Assembly (NCBI RefSeq): GCF_004563925.1
Contig: NZ_SPNJ01000005.1
Location: 1 to 64,000, forward strand
Length of the DNA stretch: 64,000 bases
DNA from: Herbaspirillum sp. 3R11
GTDB taxonomy: Bacteria > Pseudomonadota > Gammaproteobacteria > Burkholderiales > Burkholderiaceae_D
Direction of reading: 5' to 3'
The stretch's first letter is position 1, and each line of letters starts with the position of its first letter. This document shows positions 48,274-56,716 of this stretch, one piece after another. The position numbers were made by a program, and so were the translations under genes. The notes beneath the pieces are model-generated. The model made no database searches, had not been told where the DNA came from, and was given only the letters and a program-made list of their open reading frames with translations.

Positions 48274-48738
48274 TCAGCGATAGTCGAAAGAAACCAGCAC
48301 CGTGCTGTGCATGGCGGCCGCATCGACGTTGGCCGCCTTGCGCAAAGTTGCCGTCAACGGAATGGACACTGCCTGCCTGCCTTTGAAGTTGTAGCTGATG
48401 CTGTCGCCCGGACCGATCAGCGTCGCGCCATGACTGATGGCAACTTCCGCACCTGCCGTACCGCCGTCAAAGGTCTTGCGGCCGGTCGCCGTGCCCATGT
48501 CCTGCATGGAAATCCGCACGGACTGGCTGTTATCGCAATACACGCTGAAGGGAATCTTGCTGCCGCCGCGCGACGTCGACAGTGTCTTCATATCGATCGC
48601 CTGGGTTTGCACCGTGCATCCCGGATCGACGATTGCACCGGAAAAGCGTATGGTTCCTCCAATGGCGAAAGCCAGCGAAGAGCATGTGCTGATGACGCCA
48701 AAGACGGCAAGGCGTTGAAAGTGGGTGATAGTGGACAT
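48274..48738 (-). CDS. Fimbrial subunit (type 1 pilin-like), divergent
   Basis: A 154-residue exported pilin-domain protein. The signal peptide ends near LAFA. A cysteine pair (DPGCTVQT and VYCDNSQ) and the C-terminal strand STVLVSFDYR with a penultimate Tyr are typical of chaperone-usher subunits. GAGGAG lies upstream of the ATG. It is transcribed away from the regulator and the main fimbrial genes, so it may be a minor subunit or an alternative pilin. Confidence 0.85.
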   Translation of the reverse strand: MSTITHFQRLAVFGVISTCSSLAFAIGGTIRFSGAIVDPGCTVQTQAIDMKTLSTSRGGSKIPFSVYCDNSQSVRISMQDMGTATGRKTFDGGTAGAEVAISHGATLIGPGDSISYNFKGRQAVSIPLTATLRKAANVDAAAMHSTVLVSFDYR

Positions 48739-49097
48739 GTGTTGATACTCCTCGAAAAATTGGCTGCTGAAACGGGCTGTGCAATTCGATGCAATATCGA
48801 ATTTTTTCGAGAGTTTGAGAGGGGCTTACTTATATCTAATTGAATTTTTTCTAGATTATATGTCGCGATAATTTTGTTTGCTGTTGCTTTTTTGCAATTC
48901 CAAAAAATCGCAAAAAAATATTTTTCGCCGCGCTTCATAGGAGAAAAAACGCTTTGCCGAGATTGGCGAAAAACAGCAGGGAACCAAGCAGGATGGCAGC
49001 CACTCCAGAGCATATATTTTTTGAGGGGCATATCGCACATGCACGAAGTGCGTATGGTTGAAGCCGCTAAGCGTGCAAATTAATGATAGGAGAATGT
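48739..49097. other. AT-rich control region between pilin and response regulator
   Basis: 359 bases, much richer in AT than the flanking genes. TATATCTA (48831-48838) and TAGATTATA (48852-48860) form an inverted repeat, and the second arm also carries a -10-like TATAAT on the minus strand. TCGAA-TTTT-TTCGA lies at 48797-48810. These are candidates for regulator or H-NS-type binding. No gene is seen. Confidence 0.5.
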
Positions 49098-49766
49098 ATG
49101 AGTTTAATTTTGAATAAGGTCCTGCAAATCGCAATTGCAGACGATCATCCCGTGGTGCTCAACGCACTCAAACACGAACTGGGCCGCCTGCCGGAATTTC
49201 GCATCGTGCTGATGGCGCACACCGGCGACGAATTGCTGGAGTCCTTGCAGCGCACGCCGTGCGAAGTGGTCATCACCGACTTCGCCATGCCGACTGACGA
49301 GAAGGACGAAGCCGACGGCTTCGTGCTGATCAAGCGCATCCGCGCCGAGTTTCCGTCGACCAAGCTGATCGTCTACACCGCGATGAGCAACAGCGCCGTG
49401 GTCAAGCGCCTGTACCGCATGGGCGTGTTCTCGGTCATCAGCAAGAAGGAGAAAGCCGATGAGCTGGTCAACGCCTGTCTGGCCACGCAATCGACCAAGC
49501 AGGTTTATTTCCCCGTATCACTGCGCGGCGAGCTGGAAATGAGCTGGGCCCAGGGCGATGCGTTCGCGCAAAACAAGGAGCTCACCATGAGCGAATTGGA
49601 AGTGGTGCGACTGTTCGTCGGCGGCTGCTCGCTTGGTGATATTTGCGATCGCCTGTCGCGCACGCCCAGCACTGTCAGCACGCACAAGAACAATGCCATG
49701 CGCAAGCTAGGCCTTGCCACTGATGCGGATCTGATCAAGTATGCGTATGCGACCGGCATGATCTGA
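49098..49766 (+). CDS. LuxR/NarL-family response regulator (orphan)
   Basis: A 222-residue regulator. The receiver domain has IADDHPVVLNALKHEL near the start, the phosphoacceptor Asp in VVITDFAMPTDEKDEADGF, and the switch/Lys region VISKKEKADE. The C-terminal LuxR-type helix-turn-helix includes LTMSELEVVRLFVGG and SRTPSTVSTHKNNAMRKL. AGGAG precedes the ATG at 49098. No kinase gene is near. Its form resembles RcsB, and its place between pilin genes suggests control of fimbriae. Confidence 0.9.
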   Translation: MSLILNKVLQIAIADDHPVVLNALKHELGRLPEFRIVLMAHTGDELLESLQRTPCEVVITDFAMPTDEKDEADGFVLIKRIRAEFPSTKLIVYTAMSNSAVVKRLYRMGVFSVISKKEKADELVNACLATQSTKQVYFPVSLRGELEMSWAQGDAFAQNKELTMSELEVVRLFVGGCSLGDICDRLSRTPSTVSTHKNNAMRKLGLATDADLIKYAYATGMI

Positions 49767-50402
49767 TTTTTAGTGGTTAATAAAAAGGGGTGGTAATCGC
49801 CGCACCTGCGGCAAAAAAAATTGATCTGCATGAATCCGCGACGGATGTCATCCGGCGCGAAGCGGAAAACAATCATCTTCGACAGAGCGCAGCAGATGGG
49901 GCGCGCTCTTTCTTCTTCTCTTCCTTTCGTCTTCCCTTCCTTCTTCTTTTTCTCTCTTCTTTCTTACTTTCGTTTCTATTTTTCCTTCTGCAGTCGACGG
50001 GGGAGACGTGCGCGTCTCTGCTATTCCTTGTCGTGAACGACATGCTGATCTGCGCGGCGCGTCATGGTGTCGGCGCAAGGAATATGCATCGGCATCCCGG
50101 TTGACGGCCTGACGTTGGGTGGTCGTGCCGGGATTTTCACCTCTCGTCTCATCGGTTTTTTGTCGGATTTTTTTCTCCAAGAGCAGTTTGAGATTTTTCT
50201 TATATTTTTAGTATCGGTGAATCCCTATGATGCGTCCTGTGATGAATGTGTCAGAACCAAAAGCGACACGCTCAACGCAACTTCACGCTATGCAAATGCA
50301 ATGTCGTCCGGCGGTATCGGGGGAATGTGTGGCGAGGTCTTTTGCAGGTTCAGGCATCTGCATGAATTGCGAAAATTTTTAAATTCAATTTGGAGTATCA
50401 CC
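49767..50402. other. Long fimbrial upstream region
   Basis: 636 bases between the regulator and the major pilin gene. It holds an 84-base polypyrimidine block and GCCGC-ACCT-GCGGC (49799-49812) followed by eight A. An AT-rich stretch with TTATATTTTTAG (about 50198-50210) is a possible promoter. Open frames here are short and dominated by the low-complexity block, so I call no gene. A long untranslated leader or multiple regulator sites would fit. Confidence 0.5.
49906..49989 (+). repeat. Polypyrimidine tract
   Basis: 84 bases of C and T with only four purines (49929, 49966, 49972, 49978). This is far outside the composition of the rest of the window. It could adopt triplex or slipped structures. 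Confidence 0.85.
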
Positions 50403-50945
50403 ATGAAAAAAATCATTCTGTCTTCTTTGCTGGCTGTCGCAGCGGCAGCGCCGATCGCTTCCCAGGCGGCTGACGGCACCATCACCTTCAACGGTAACAT
50501 CACCAGTCAGACTTGCACCATCAACGGTGGCACAGGCGACGTCACAGTGACTATGCCGAAAATCTCTACTTCGGCCCTTAACGGTGCTGGCCAAAAGGCT
50601 GGTACCGATCTTCAGTCGATCAAGCTCAATCTGACTGCTTGTAGTCCAGCAACGGGCGCCGTACGTGCTTTCTTCGAAGGCGGTTCGACAGTTAACCTGA
50701 CTACCCATCATCTGAAGAATGCGACCGGCGCTGGCCGCGCCACCTTGGTTGAAGTGGCAGTTCTCAATACTGACGGATCGGACGTCATCCTCGGCGCAGG
50801 TTTCGGCGCTCAGAACGTCGCATACGTGCCAATCAGTGCTGCGGGTACTGCGCAATTGGTGTACGGCTCCCAGTACGTGGCGACGGGTGTGGCCACACAA
50901 GGTACGGTTAATACGACGGTCCAATACAGCCTGGACTTCCAATAA
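50403..50945 (+). CDS. Major fimbrial subunit
   Basis: A 180-residue pilin. The signal peptide ends near ASQAA and is followed by DGTITFNGNITSQTC. The cysteine pair is completed in LTACSPATG, and the C-terminal donor-strand motif is TTVQYSLDFQ. GGAG lies before the ATG. It heads the pilin-chaperone-usher set and is the likely structural subunit. Confidence 0.93.
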   Translation: MKKIILSSLLAVAAAAPIASQAADGTITFNGNITSQTCTINGGTGDVTVTMPKISTSALNGAGQKAGTDLQSIKLNLTACSPATGAVRAFFEGGSTVNLTTHHLKNATGAGRATLVEVAVLNTDGSDVILGAGFGAQNVAYVPISAAGTAQLVYGSQYVATGVATQGTVNTTVQYSLDFQ

Positions 50946-51071
50946 GCCGTTTGGCGCAAAGACGACTGGTCTTTGGCTGGCTTTCTTTGATGCCATCTTT
51001 GCGCCTGAACCCGGGTGTCGGGCATCGCCCTTAATCGCCCGGGTTCATCAACAGCAAAATAAGGGATTCAT

Positions 51072-51830
51072 ATGAAATACAACATAAAAAAAACAGCCGT
51101 TGCCTTGCTGCTGGCGGCCAACGCGGCTACCAGTTGGGCGAGCGTAATCATTCACGGAACACGCGTGATTTTTCCGTCCAATGAAAAAGAAGTGTCCGTG
51201 CGTCTCAGCAACGAAGGACAAGTGCCCGGCCTGGTTCAGATGTGGATGGATGCCGGGGACATCAATGCCAAGCCGGATGAAACCAAAGTGCCGTTCATCC
51301 TGACGCCGCCGCTGTTCCGTGTCGAACCGGGAAAAGGACAGACGCTGCGCATGATCTACACGCGCGAACCTCTGCCGCAAGACAAGGAATCGGTCTTTTA
51401 CCTGAACCTGCTCGAAGTACCGCCACGGCCGGTCGATCTGGAGGCGGAAAACGTCAATTTCATGCAGATGGCTTTCCGTACGCGCATCAAGGTGTTCTAT
51501 CGCCCCAAGGCGTTGGACAGCCAGGACGCCTATTACAAGGGACCGGCGCAGTTTGCATGGACTGTCGTGCGCGAAGGTTCCGGTTATGCGCTCGAGGTCA
51601 GGAACCCGACGCCGTATTACTTCAGCCTTATCAGTGCCGGACTGGCTGCGCCAGTGGAAGGCGGAACCGATGTCATGAATAGCGAAGGCGCTATGGTCGC
51701 GCCGGGCGGCACCCAGAAATATCTGCTCAAAGATCTCAAGAGCATGCCAGCAGCAGGGCAAAAAGTGAAATTCGAATTCCTGAACGACTACGGCGGCGCC
51801 GTTACCGGAGAAGGTGTGTTATCGAAGTGA
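51072..51830 (+). CDS. Fimbrial periplasmic chaperone
   Basis: A 252-residue PapD-like chaperone. After the signal peptide (ending SWA) the first Ig-like domain has HGTRVIFPSNEKEVSVRLSN, including the subunit-binding Arg. FYLNLLEVPPRP and RIKVFYRP contain the conserved regions before the second domain. AAGGGA precedes the ATG. It hands subunits to the usher encoded about 90 bases downstream. Confidence 0.94.
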   Translation: MKYNIKKTAVALLLAANAATSWASVIIHGTRVIFPSNEKEVSVRLSNEGQVPGLVQMWMDAGDINAKPDETKVPFILTPPLFRVEPGKGQTLRMIYTREPLPQDKESVFYLNLLEVPPRPVDLEAENVNFMQMAFRTRIKVFYRPKALDSQDAYYKGPAQFAWTVVREGSGYALEVRNPTPYYFSLISAGLAAPVEGGTDVMNSEGAMVAPGGTQKYLLKDLKSMPAAGQKVKFEFLNDYGGAVTGEGVLSK

Positions 51831-51921
51831 TCGCACCGGCGGTCGAAGTTTTTTAGGTCAGGTCATCTCTCCATCATTATTGAAACGCAGCAAGTCCTCG
51901 CAAGAGGACCCAGCAGAAACC

Positions 51922-54546
51922 ATGAAACCCATTCGTCCGACACTCAAACGCAAGCCCCTGTGCAACATGATTCTGGTCATGCTTGCAGCGTTGCCTGCCT
52001 GTGCCGCCCATGCGGAGAAAAAACCGACCGCCTTGGCACAGGCGCAGTTCAACGATCAGTTCCTGCAACGCAAGGATGGCAAGTCGGTCGACCTGTCGCG
52101 TTTTCAGAACGGCAATCCGGTCCAGGCCGGTTCTTACCGCGCCGACGTCTATGTGAATGACTCGTGGATGGGGCGTTCGGATGTGGTGATGCGCAGCGTC
52201 AACGGCGATCCGACCAACGTGGTGTTTTGTGCGGATCGCGCTTTCCTGGACATGGCAGGCGTCGACTTCGCCAAACTTTCGCCTGAGACGCTGGAGATCA
52301 TCAAGCAGGCAACACCGGAGAGTTGTCTCAACATCGAAGAGTTGATTCCCAGCGCGACCGCGTCGTTCGACAATGCCGAACTGCGCCTGAACGTTAGTAT
52401 TCCGCAGATTGCGCTGCGCAGGCAGGCGCGCGGCTACGTCAGTCCGGAATTCTGGGATCGCGGCGTCAATGCGGCGATCTTAGGCTACAACTTCAATACC
52501 TATCGCACCAGCACACCTGGAGCGCCGTCCAATTCCTCCTATTATCTGGGTCTCAACGGCGGCATCAATCTGGGCGACTGGCGCTTGCGCAACTTTTCGG
52601 CGGTGACAAAGCAAAGCGGCGGTGAGACACGTTTTCAGAATACCGCGACCTATCTGCAGCGAGACCTGATCGACCTGAAAAGCCAACTGACCATCGGCGA
52701 TACATTCACACCAGGTAATTTTTTCGACAGCTTCTCATTCCGCGGGGTGCGCTTGGCATCGGACGACCGCATGCTCCCGGATTCCCTCAGCGGTTACGCG
52801 CCGGTGGTGCGCGGTGTCGCCAAGACCAACGCCAAGGTGACGGTGTCCCAGGCCGGCAACATCCTCTACGAAACCACGGTCGCTCCCGGTCAGTTCGAGA
52901 TCAATGATCTGTACGCTACCGGCTACGGCGGCGACCTGTCGGTCGTCGTTACCGAAGCCGACGGTAGCCGCAGCAGCTTCACCGTCCCGTACGCATCGGT
53001 GGCGCAATTGCTGCGCCCCGGCGTCAGCCGCTACAGCGTCACCGCCGGTCGCACACGCAACTATGGATTGTCGCAGGCCAATTTTGTTCAGGCGACGTAT
53101 GAGCGTGGCATGACCAACAGCGTGACCCTGTTCGGCGGCGCACAGGCTGCCAACGATTATCTGTCGGCGGTAGGTGGCGCGGCGCTTAACACCGAAGTTG
53201 GTGCGTTCTCGGCCAGCATGACGCAGTCGCACGCCAAGGTCTCGGAGCAGGAAACACGCTCCGGCCAGAGTTACAAGGCCGACTACAGCAAGCTGCTGAA
53301 AGACACCGGCACCAATCTGTCGCTGGCGGCGTACCGCTATTCCAGCGCCGGCTTCATGCGCCTGCAAGACCTGCTGATGGCCAAGGATCTGACCGCCAAG
53401 GGATTCTCGAATAGTCAGATCGATCGCCAACGCAGCCAGCTGCAGCTGATGGTCAATCAGTCCCTGGGCGACAAGAACGGCTCTTTCTACCTCAGCAGTT
53501 CGATGCAGAACTACTGGAACCGCGACGGCTCGACCATGCAATACCAGGCCGGCTACAACAACAGCTGGAAGATGATCAGCTACAGCGTTTACATGCAGCG
53601 CCAGAAGGATCTGACCAGCGGCGCCACTAGCACCCAGTATTACGCCAGCGCCTCCATGCCGCTCGGCCGTGAGGTGCAATCGCCGATGATGACGGCCAGC
53701 GTCAGCAAGGACAGCGCCGGCGGTACCAGCCTGCAATCGACGCTTAGCGGCGTGCTGGGAGAGGACAATGCCTTCAGCTATGGCGTGAGTGCAAGCAAGA
53801 GCCCGGGTTCTTCGAACGCGTCGGTCAATGGCCAGTACCGTGCCGCCTATGCCAATGTCGGCGGCAGCTACGGTTACACGAACGGCGGCTCGACGCAAAT
53901 GTCGGCGCAGGCATCCGGCGCCATCGTCGCGCATCCAGGTGGCATTACGCTGGCGCAATCGGTGGGTGAAACCATCGGCATCGTCGAGGCGCGCGACGCC
54001 GAAGGCGCCATGGTCAACACCGCCGGTGTGCGGGTGGACGGTCGCGGCTATGCGGTCGTGCCGTACATGACGCCATATCGTCTCAACGAAATTGCCCTCG
54101 ATCCCAAAGGCACCTCTACCGACGTCGAACTGGCGATCACCAGCCAGCGCGTTGCGCCACGGGCAGGGGCGGTGGTGATGCTGAAATACCCGACCGTGAG
54201 CGGCCGCTCCATGCTGCTTCAGGTGACGCTGCCGAACGGCGATGCGGTGCCGTTCGGCGCCGAAGCGCTGGATGACAAGGGCAATTCGATCGGTCTGGCC
54301 GGACAGGGCGGCCGCGTGTTCGTGCGCACCACCAACGAGGATGAAGGACGCCTTCAGATGCGTTGGGGACCGGCGGCAACCGAGCAATGTTCGGTACAGT
54401 ACCAGTTGCCGCCGCGCCCGAAGGACGCCAAAGGCATTGTTTTCGACACTGCGGAAGCGCGCTGCGAGTTTACAGCGCAGGTCGCGGTCAAGAAGCCGGA
54501 CCTCAATATCGTCGGCAAAGTCGCAAGCCCCGGCGTGACACGCTGA
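51922..54546 (+). CDS. Outer-membrane fimbrial usher
   Basis: An 874-residue FimD/PapC-type usher. The signal peptide ends near AAHAE, then come the N-terminal chaperone-binding domain (FNDQFLQRKDGKSVDLSRF), a 24-strand barrel interrupted by a plug, and C-terminal domains with two cysteines (EQCSVQYQ and EARCEF). The ATG at 51922 begins the signal peptide; the frame is open back to 51814 over the chaperone end. No further fimbrial gene follows; a strong terminator lies 16 bases on. Confidence 0.94.
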   Translation: MKPIRPTLKRKPLCNMILVMLAALPACAAHAEKKPTALAQAQFNDQFLQRKDGKSVDLSRFQNGNPVQAGSYRADVYVNDSWMGRSDVVMRSVNGDPTNVVFCADRAFLDMAGVDFAKLSPETLEIIKQATPESCLNIEELIPSATASFDNAELRLNVSIPQIALRRQARGYVSPEFWDRGVNAAILGYNFNTYRTSTPGAPSNSSYYLGLNGGINLGDWRLRNFSAVTKQSGGETRFQNTATYLQRDLIDLKSQLTIGDTFTPGNFFDSFSFRGVRLASDDRMLPDSLSGYAPVVRGVAKTNAKVTVSQAGNILYETTVAPGQFEINDLYATGYGGDLSVVVTEADGSRSSFTVPYASVAQLLRPGVSRYSVTAGRTRNYGLSQANFVQATYERGMTNSVTLFGGAQAANDYLSAVGGAALNTEVGAFSASMTQSHAKVSEQETRSGQSYKADYSKLLKDTGTNLSLAAYRYSSAGFMRLQDLLMAKDLTAKGFSNSQIDRQRSQLQLMVNQSLGDKNGSFYLSSSMQNYWNRDGSTMQYQAGYNNSWKMISYSVYMQRQKDLTSGATSTQYYASASMPLGREVQSPMMTASVSKDSAGGTSLQSTLSGVLGEDNAFSYGVSASKSPGSSNASVNGQYRAAYANVGGSYGYTNGGSTQMSAQASGAIVAHPGGITLAQSVGETIGIVEARDAEGAMVNTAGVRVDGRGYAVVPYMTPYRLNEIALDPKGTSTDVELAITSQRVAPRAGAVVMLKYPTVSGRSMLLQVTLPNGDAVPFGAEALDDKGNSIGLAGQGGRVFVRTTNEDEGRLQMRWGPAATEQCSVQYQLPPRPKDAKGIVFDTAEARCEFTAQVAVKKPDLNIVGKVASPGVTR

Positions 54547-54562
54547 TCACCTGTGTCGCCCG

Positions 54563-54599
54563 CATGGAAAAAGCCGTCCACTGGACGGCTTTTTCCATG
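54563..54599. terminator. Intrinsic terminator of fimbrial operon
   Basis: CATGGAAAAAGCCGTCCA and TGGACGGCTTTTTCCATG form an 18-base perfect inverted repeat. A and T runs lie inside the stem, so it can act on both strands, also ending the paa operon. Confidence 0.92.
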
Positions 54600-54641
54600 G
54601 CATGACCGCGCAACCGGCCTCGGGTCGGATAGTCACACGAT

Positions 54642-55448
54642 TCAGCGTCCGACAAACTGCGCCGTGCGCTTTTCTTTGAACGCTGCAATCCCTTCACGCC
54701 GATCCTCGCTGGCCGCCAGCAGGGAAAACGACTTGCGCTCCAGATTCAGTCCGGCTTCCAGGCCCAGCTCATACGACTTGAGCATGGCTTCCTTCGCCAG
54801 CCGCAGGGCCAGTGGCGACTTGACGGCGATGGTTTCGGCCAGCGCCAGCGTGCGCGGCAGCGTTTGCTCATCGTCGGCGACTTCAGCGATCAGGCCTGCC
54901 GTCAGTGCATCATCGGCCGACAAAAACTCGCCGCTCAGCACCATCTTCATCGCCAGCGGCTTGCCGACCGTGCGGATCAGGCGCTGCGTGCCGCCGGCGC
55001 CGGGAATGGTGCCGAGGTTGATTTCCGGTTGACCTATTTTTGCGCCGCGCCCGGCGATGGCAATGTCGGCATGCATCAGCATTTCGCAACCGGCGCCCAG
55101 CGCGTAACCATTGACGGCGGCCAGCAAGGGCTTGCTGAAACCGGCGATGGTTTTCCAATACTGCGGACGCACATCGAGCAGGGCGCTGATGGCGTCGGTC
55201 TGCGCCATCTCGTTGATGTCGGCGCCGGCGGCGAACACTTTCGCGCCGCCGGTGATGACCACGACACGGATGCTGTCGTCGGCTTCCGCCAGCTCCAGCT
55301 CGGCGGCAATTTCGCGCAGGCTGTTGTTGCGCAGCGCGTTGCGCACGTCCGGGCGGTTGAGCGTGATCAGCAGCACGTGCACGCTGCTGCGTTCAACCAG
55401 AATGTCTTGGTTCGAGGTGACGGTGGAAGTGACGGATTGCTCGCTCAT
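54642..55448 (-). CDS. paaF: 2,3-dehydroadipyl-CoA hydratase
   Basis: A 268-residue crotonase-family enzyme that hydrates 2,3-dehydroadipyl-CoA in phenylacetate breakdown. VFAAGADINEMAQ forms the oxyanion-hole loop, GYALGAGCEMLMHADIAIAG the second loop, and PEINLGTIPGAGGTQRL carries the catalytic Glu region. The ATG at 55448 is used; the longer frame overlaps paaJ. It is the last gene of the leftward paa operon. Short-chain enoyl-CoA hydratase is the fallback reading. Confidence 0.88.
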   Translation of the reverse strand: MSEQSVTSTVTSNQDILVERSSVHVLLITLNRPDVRNALRNNSLREIAAELELAEADDSIRVVVITGGAKVFAAGADINEMAQTDAISALLDVRPQYWKTIAGFSKPLLAAVNGYALGAGCEMLMHADIAIAGRGAKIGQPEINLGTIPGAGGTQRLIRTVGKPLAMKMVLSGEFLSADDALTAGLIAEVADDEQTLPRTLALAETIAVKSPLALRLAKEAMLKSYELGLEAGLNLERKSFSLLAASEDRREGIAAFKEKRTAQFVGR

Positions 55449-55462
55449 GGAGTGGCCGTCCT

Positions 55463-56665
55463 TCAGACGCGTTCGATGATCACGGCGATGCCCTGGCCGA
55501 CGCCGATGCACATGGTGCACAGCGCGTAGCGGCCGCCGGTGCGTTCCAGCTGGTTGATCGCGGTGGTGATCAGGCGTGCACCGGATGCGCCCAGCGGGTG
55601 GCCGATGGCGATGGCGCCGCCGTTCGGATTGACGTGGGCGGCATCGTCCGCCAGGCCGAGATCGCGCGTCACCGCCAGGCCTTGCGCGGCGAAGGCTTCA
55701 TTGAGTTCGATCACGTCCATCTGTTCCAGCTTCAGTCCGGTCTGCGCCAACACCTTGCGCGAAGCCGGCGAGGGGCCGAAGCCCATGATGCGCGGCGCCA
55801 GGCCGGCAGTGGCCATGCCCAGCACCTTGGCGCGCGGCTTCAGCTGGTAGCGGTCGACCGCTGCGGCCGAGGCCAGCAGCACGGCGCAGGCGCCGTCGTT
55901 GACGCCCGAGGCGTTGCCGGCGGTGACGGTGCCGTCCGGGCGAACCACGCCTTTGAGGCGGCCCAGTGCTTCGACCGTGGTGTCAGGGCGCGGATGCTCG
56001 TCGTCCTTGACGATCTTGGGATCACCCTTCTTTTGCGGGATCGTGACCGGCACGATTTCACCGGCGAAGAACCCGGCGGCATTGGCGGCGGCCCAGCGTT
56101 GCTGGCTGCGTACGGCGAAGGCGTCCTGGTCGGCGCGGTTGATCTTGAATTCGTCAGCCACGTTTTCTGCCGTCTCCGGCATGGAGTCGATGCCGTATTT
56201 GGCCTTCATCAGTGGATTGATGAAACGCCAGCCGATGGTGGTGTCTTCGATTTTTGCGGAACGGGAGAAAGCAGACTCCGCCTTGGCCATCACGAACGGC
56301 GCGCGCGTCATGCTTTCCACGCCGCCGGCGATCACCAGGTCGCATTCACCGGCCTTGATGGCGCGCGCTGCAGTGCCGACCGCATCCATGCTCGAGCCGC
56401 ACAGGCGATTCAGCGTGGTGCCCGGCACTTCAACCGGCAAGCCGGCCAGCAAGCCGGCCATGCGTGCGACGTTGCGGTTGTCTTCGCCGGCCTGGTTGGC
56501 GCAGCCGTAGATGATGTCGTCGACCTTGGTCCAGTCGACGCCGGGATTGCGCTCGATCAGCGCACGAATCGGCAAGGCGGCCAGGTCATCGGCGCGCACG
56601 CCGGACAGGGCGCCGCCGAAGCGGCCGAAAGGGGTGCGGATGGCGTCGCAGATAAAAGCTTCCAT
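55463..56665 (-). CDS. paaJ: 3-oxoadipyl-CoA / 3-oxo-5,6-dehydrosuberyl-CoA thiolase
   Basis: A 400-residue thiolase. The nucleophile Cys is in TTLNRLCGSSMDAVG, with GHPLGASGARLITTAI and the second Cys in TMCIGVGQG. It carries out the two thiolytic steps of the paa route, releasing acetyl-CoA and succinyl-CoA. MEAFICDAIRTPFGRFGG is typical of PaaJ/PcaF proteins. The operon context favours PaaJ. Confidence 0.93.
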   Translation of the reverse strand: MEAFICDAIRTPFGRFGGALSGVRADDLAALPIRALIERNPGVDWTKVDDIIYGCANQAGEDNRNVARMAGLLAGLPVEVPGTTLNRLCGSSMDAVGTAARAIKAGECDLVIAGGVESMTRAPFVMAKAESAFSRSAKIEDTTIGWRFINPLMKAKYGIDSMPETAENVADEFKINRADQDAFAVRSQQRWAAANAAGFFAGEIVPVTIPQKKGDPKIVKDDEHPRPDTTVEALGRLKGVVRPDGTVTAGNASGVNDGACAVLLASAAAVDRYQLKPRAKVLGMATAGLAPRIMGFGPSPASRKVLAQTGLKLEQMDVIELNEAFAAQGLAVTRDLGLADDAAHVNPNGGAIAIGHPLGASGARLITTAINQLERTGGRYALCTMCIGVGQGIAVIIERV

Positions 56666-56716
56666 GATGTTCCTTGTCTGTTGCCTGATGGCTGAATAGG
56701 GGTTGGTTGGTATCGC

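Noticed and set aside
49799-49820. GCCGC-ACCT-GCGGC hairpin with an A-run as a terminator of the response regulator gene
   Set aside because: The homopolymer is A, not T, on the transcribed strand, so it does not form a standard intrinsic terminator.
49790-50104. 104-codon frame with a Phe/Leu/Ser-rich hydrophobic centre
   Set aside because: The hydrophobic part is just the polypyrimidine tract translated; no ribosome site or recognisable domain.
49848-50180. Minus-strand Lys/Glu/Arg-rich frame across the same tract
   Set aside because: Low-complexity translation of the polypurine strand; no start signal.
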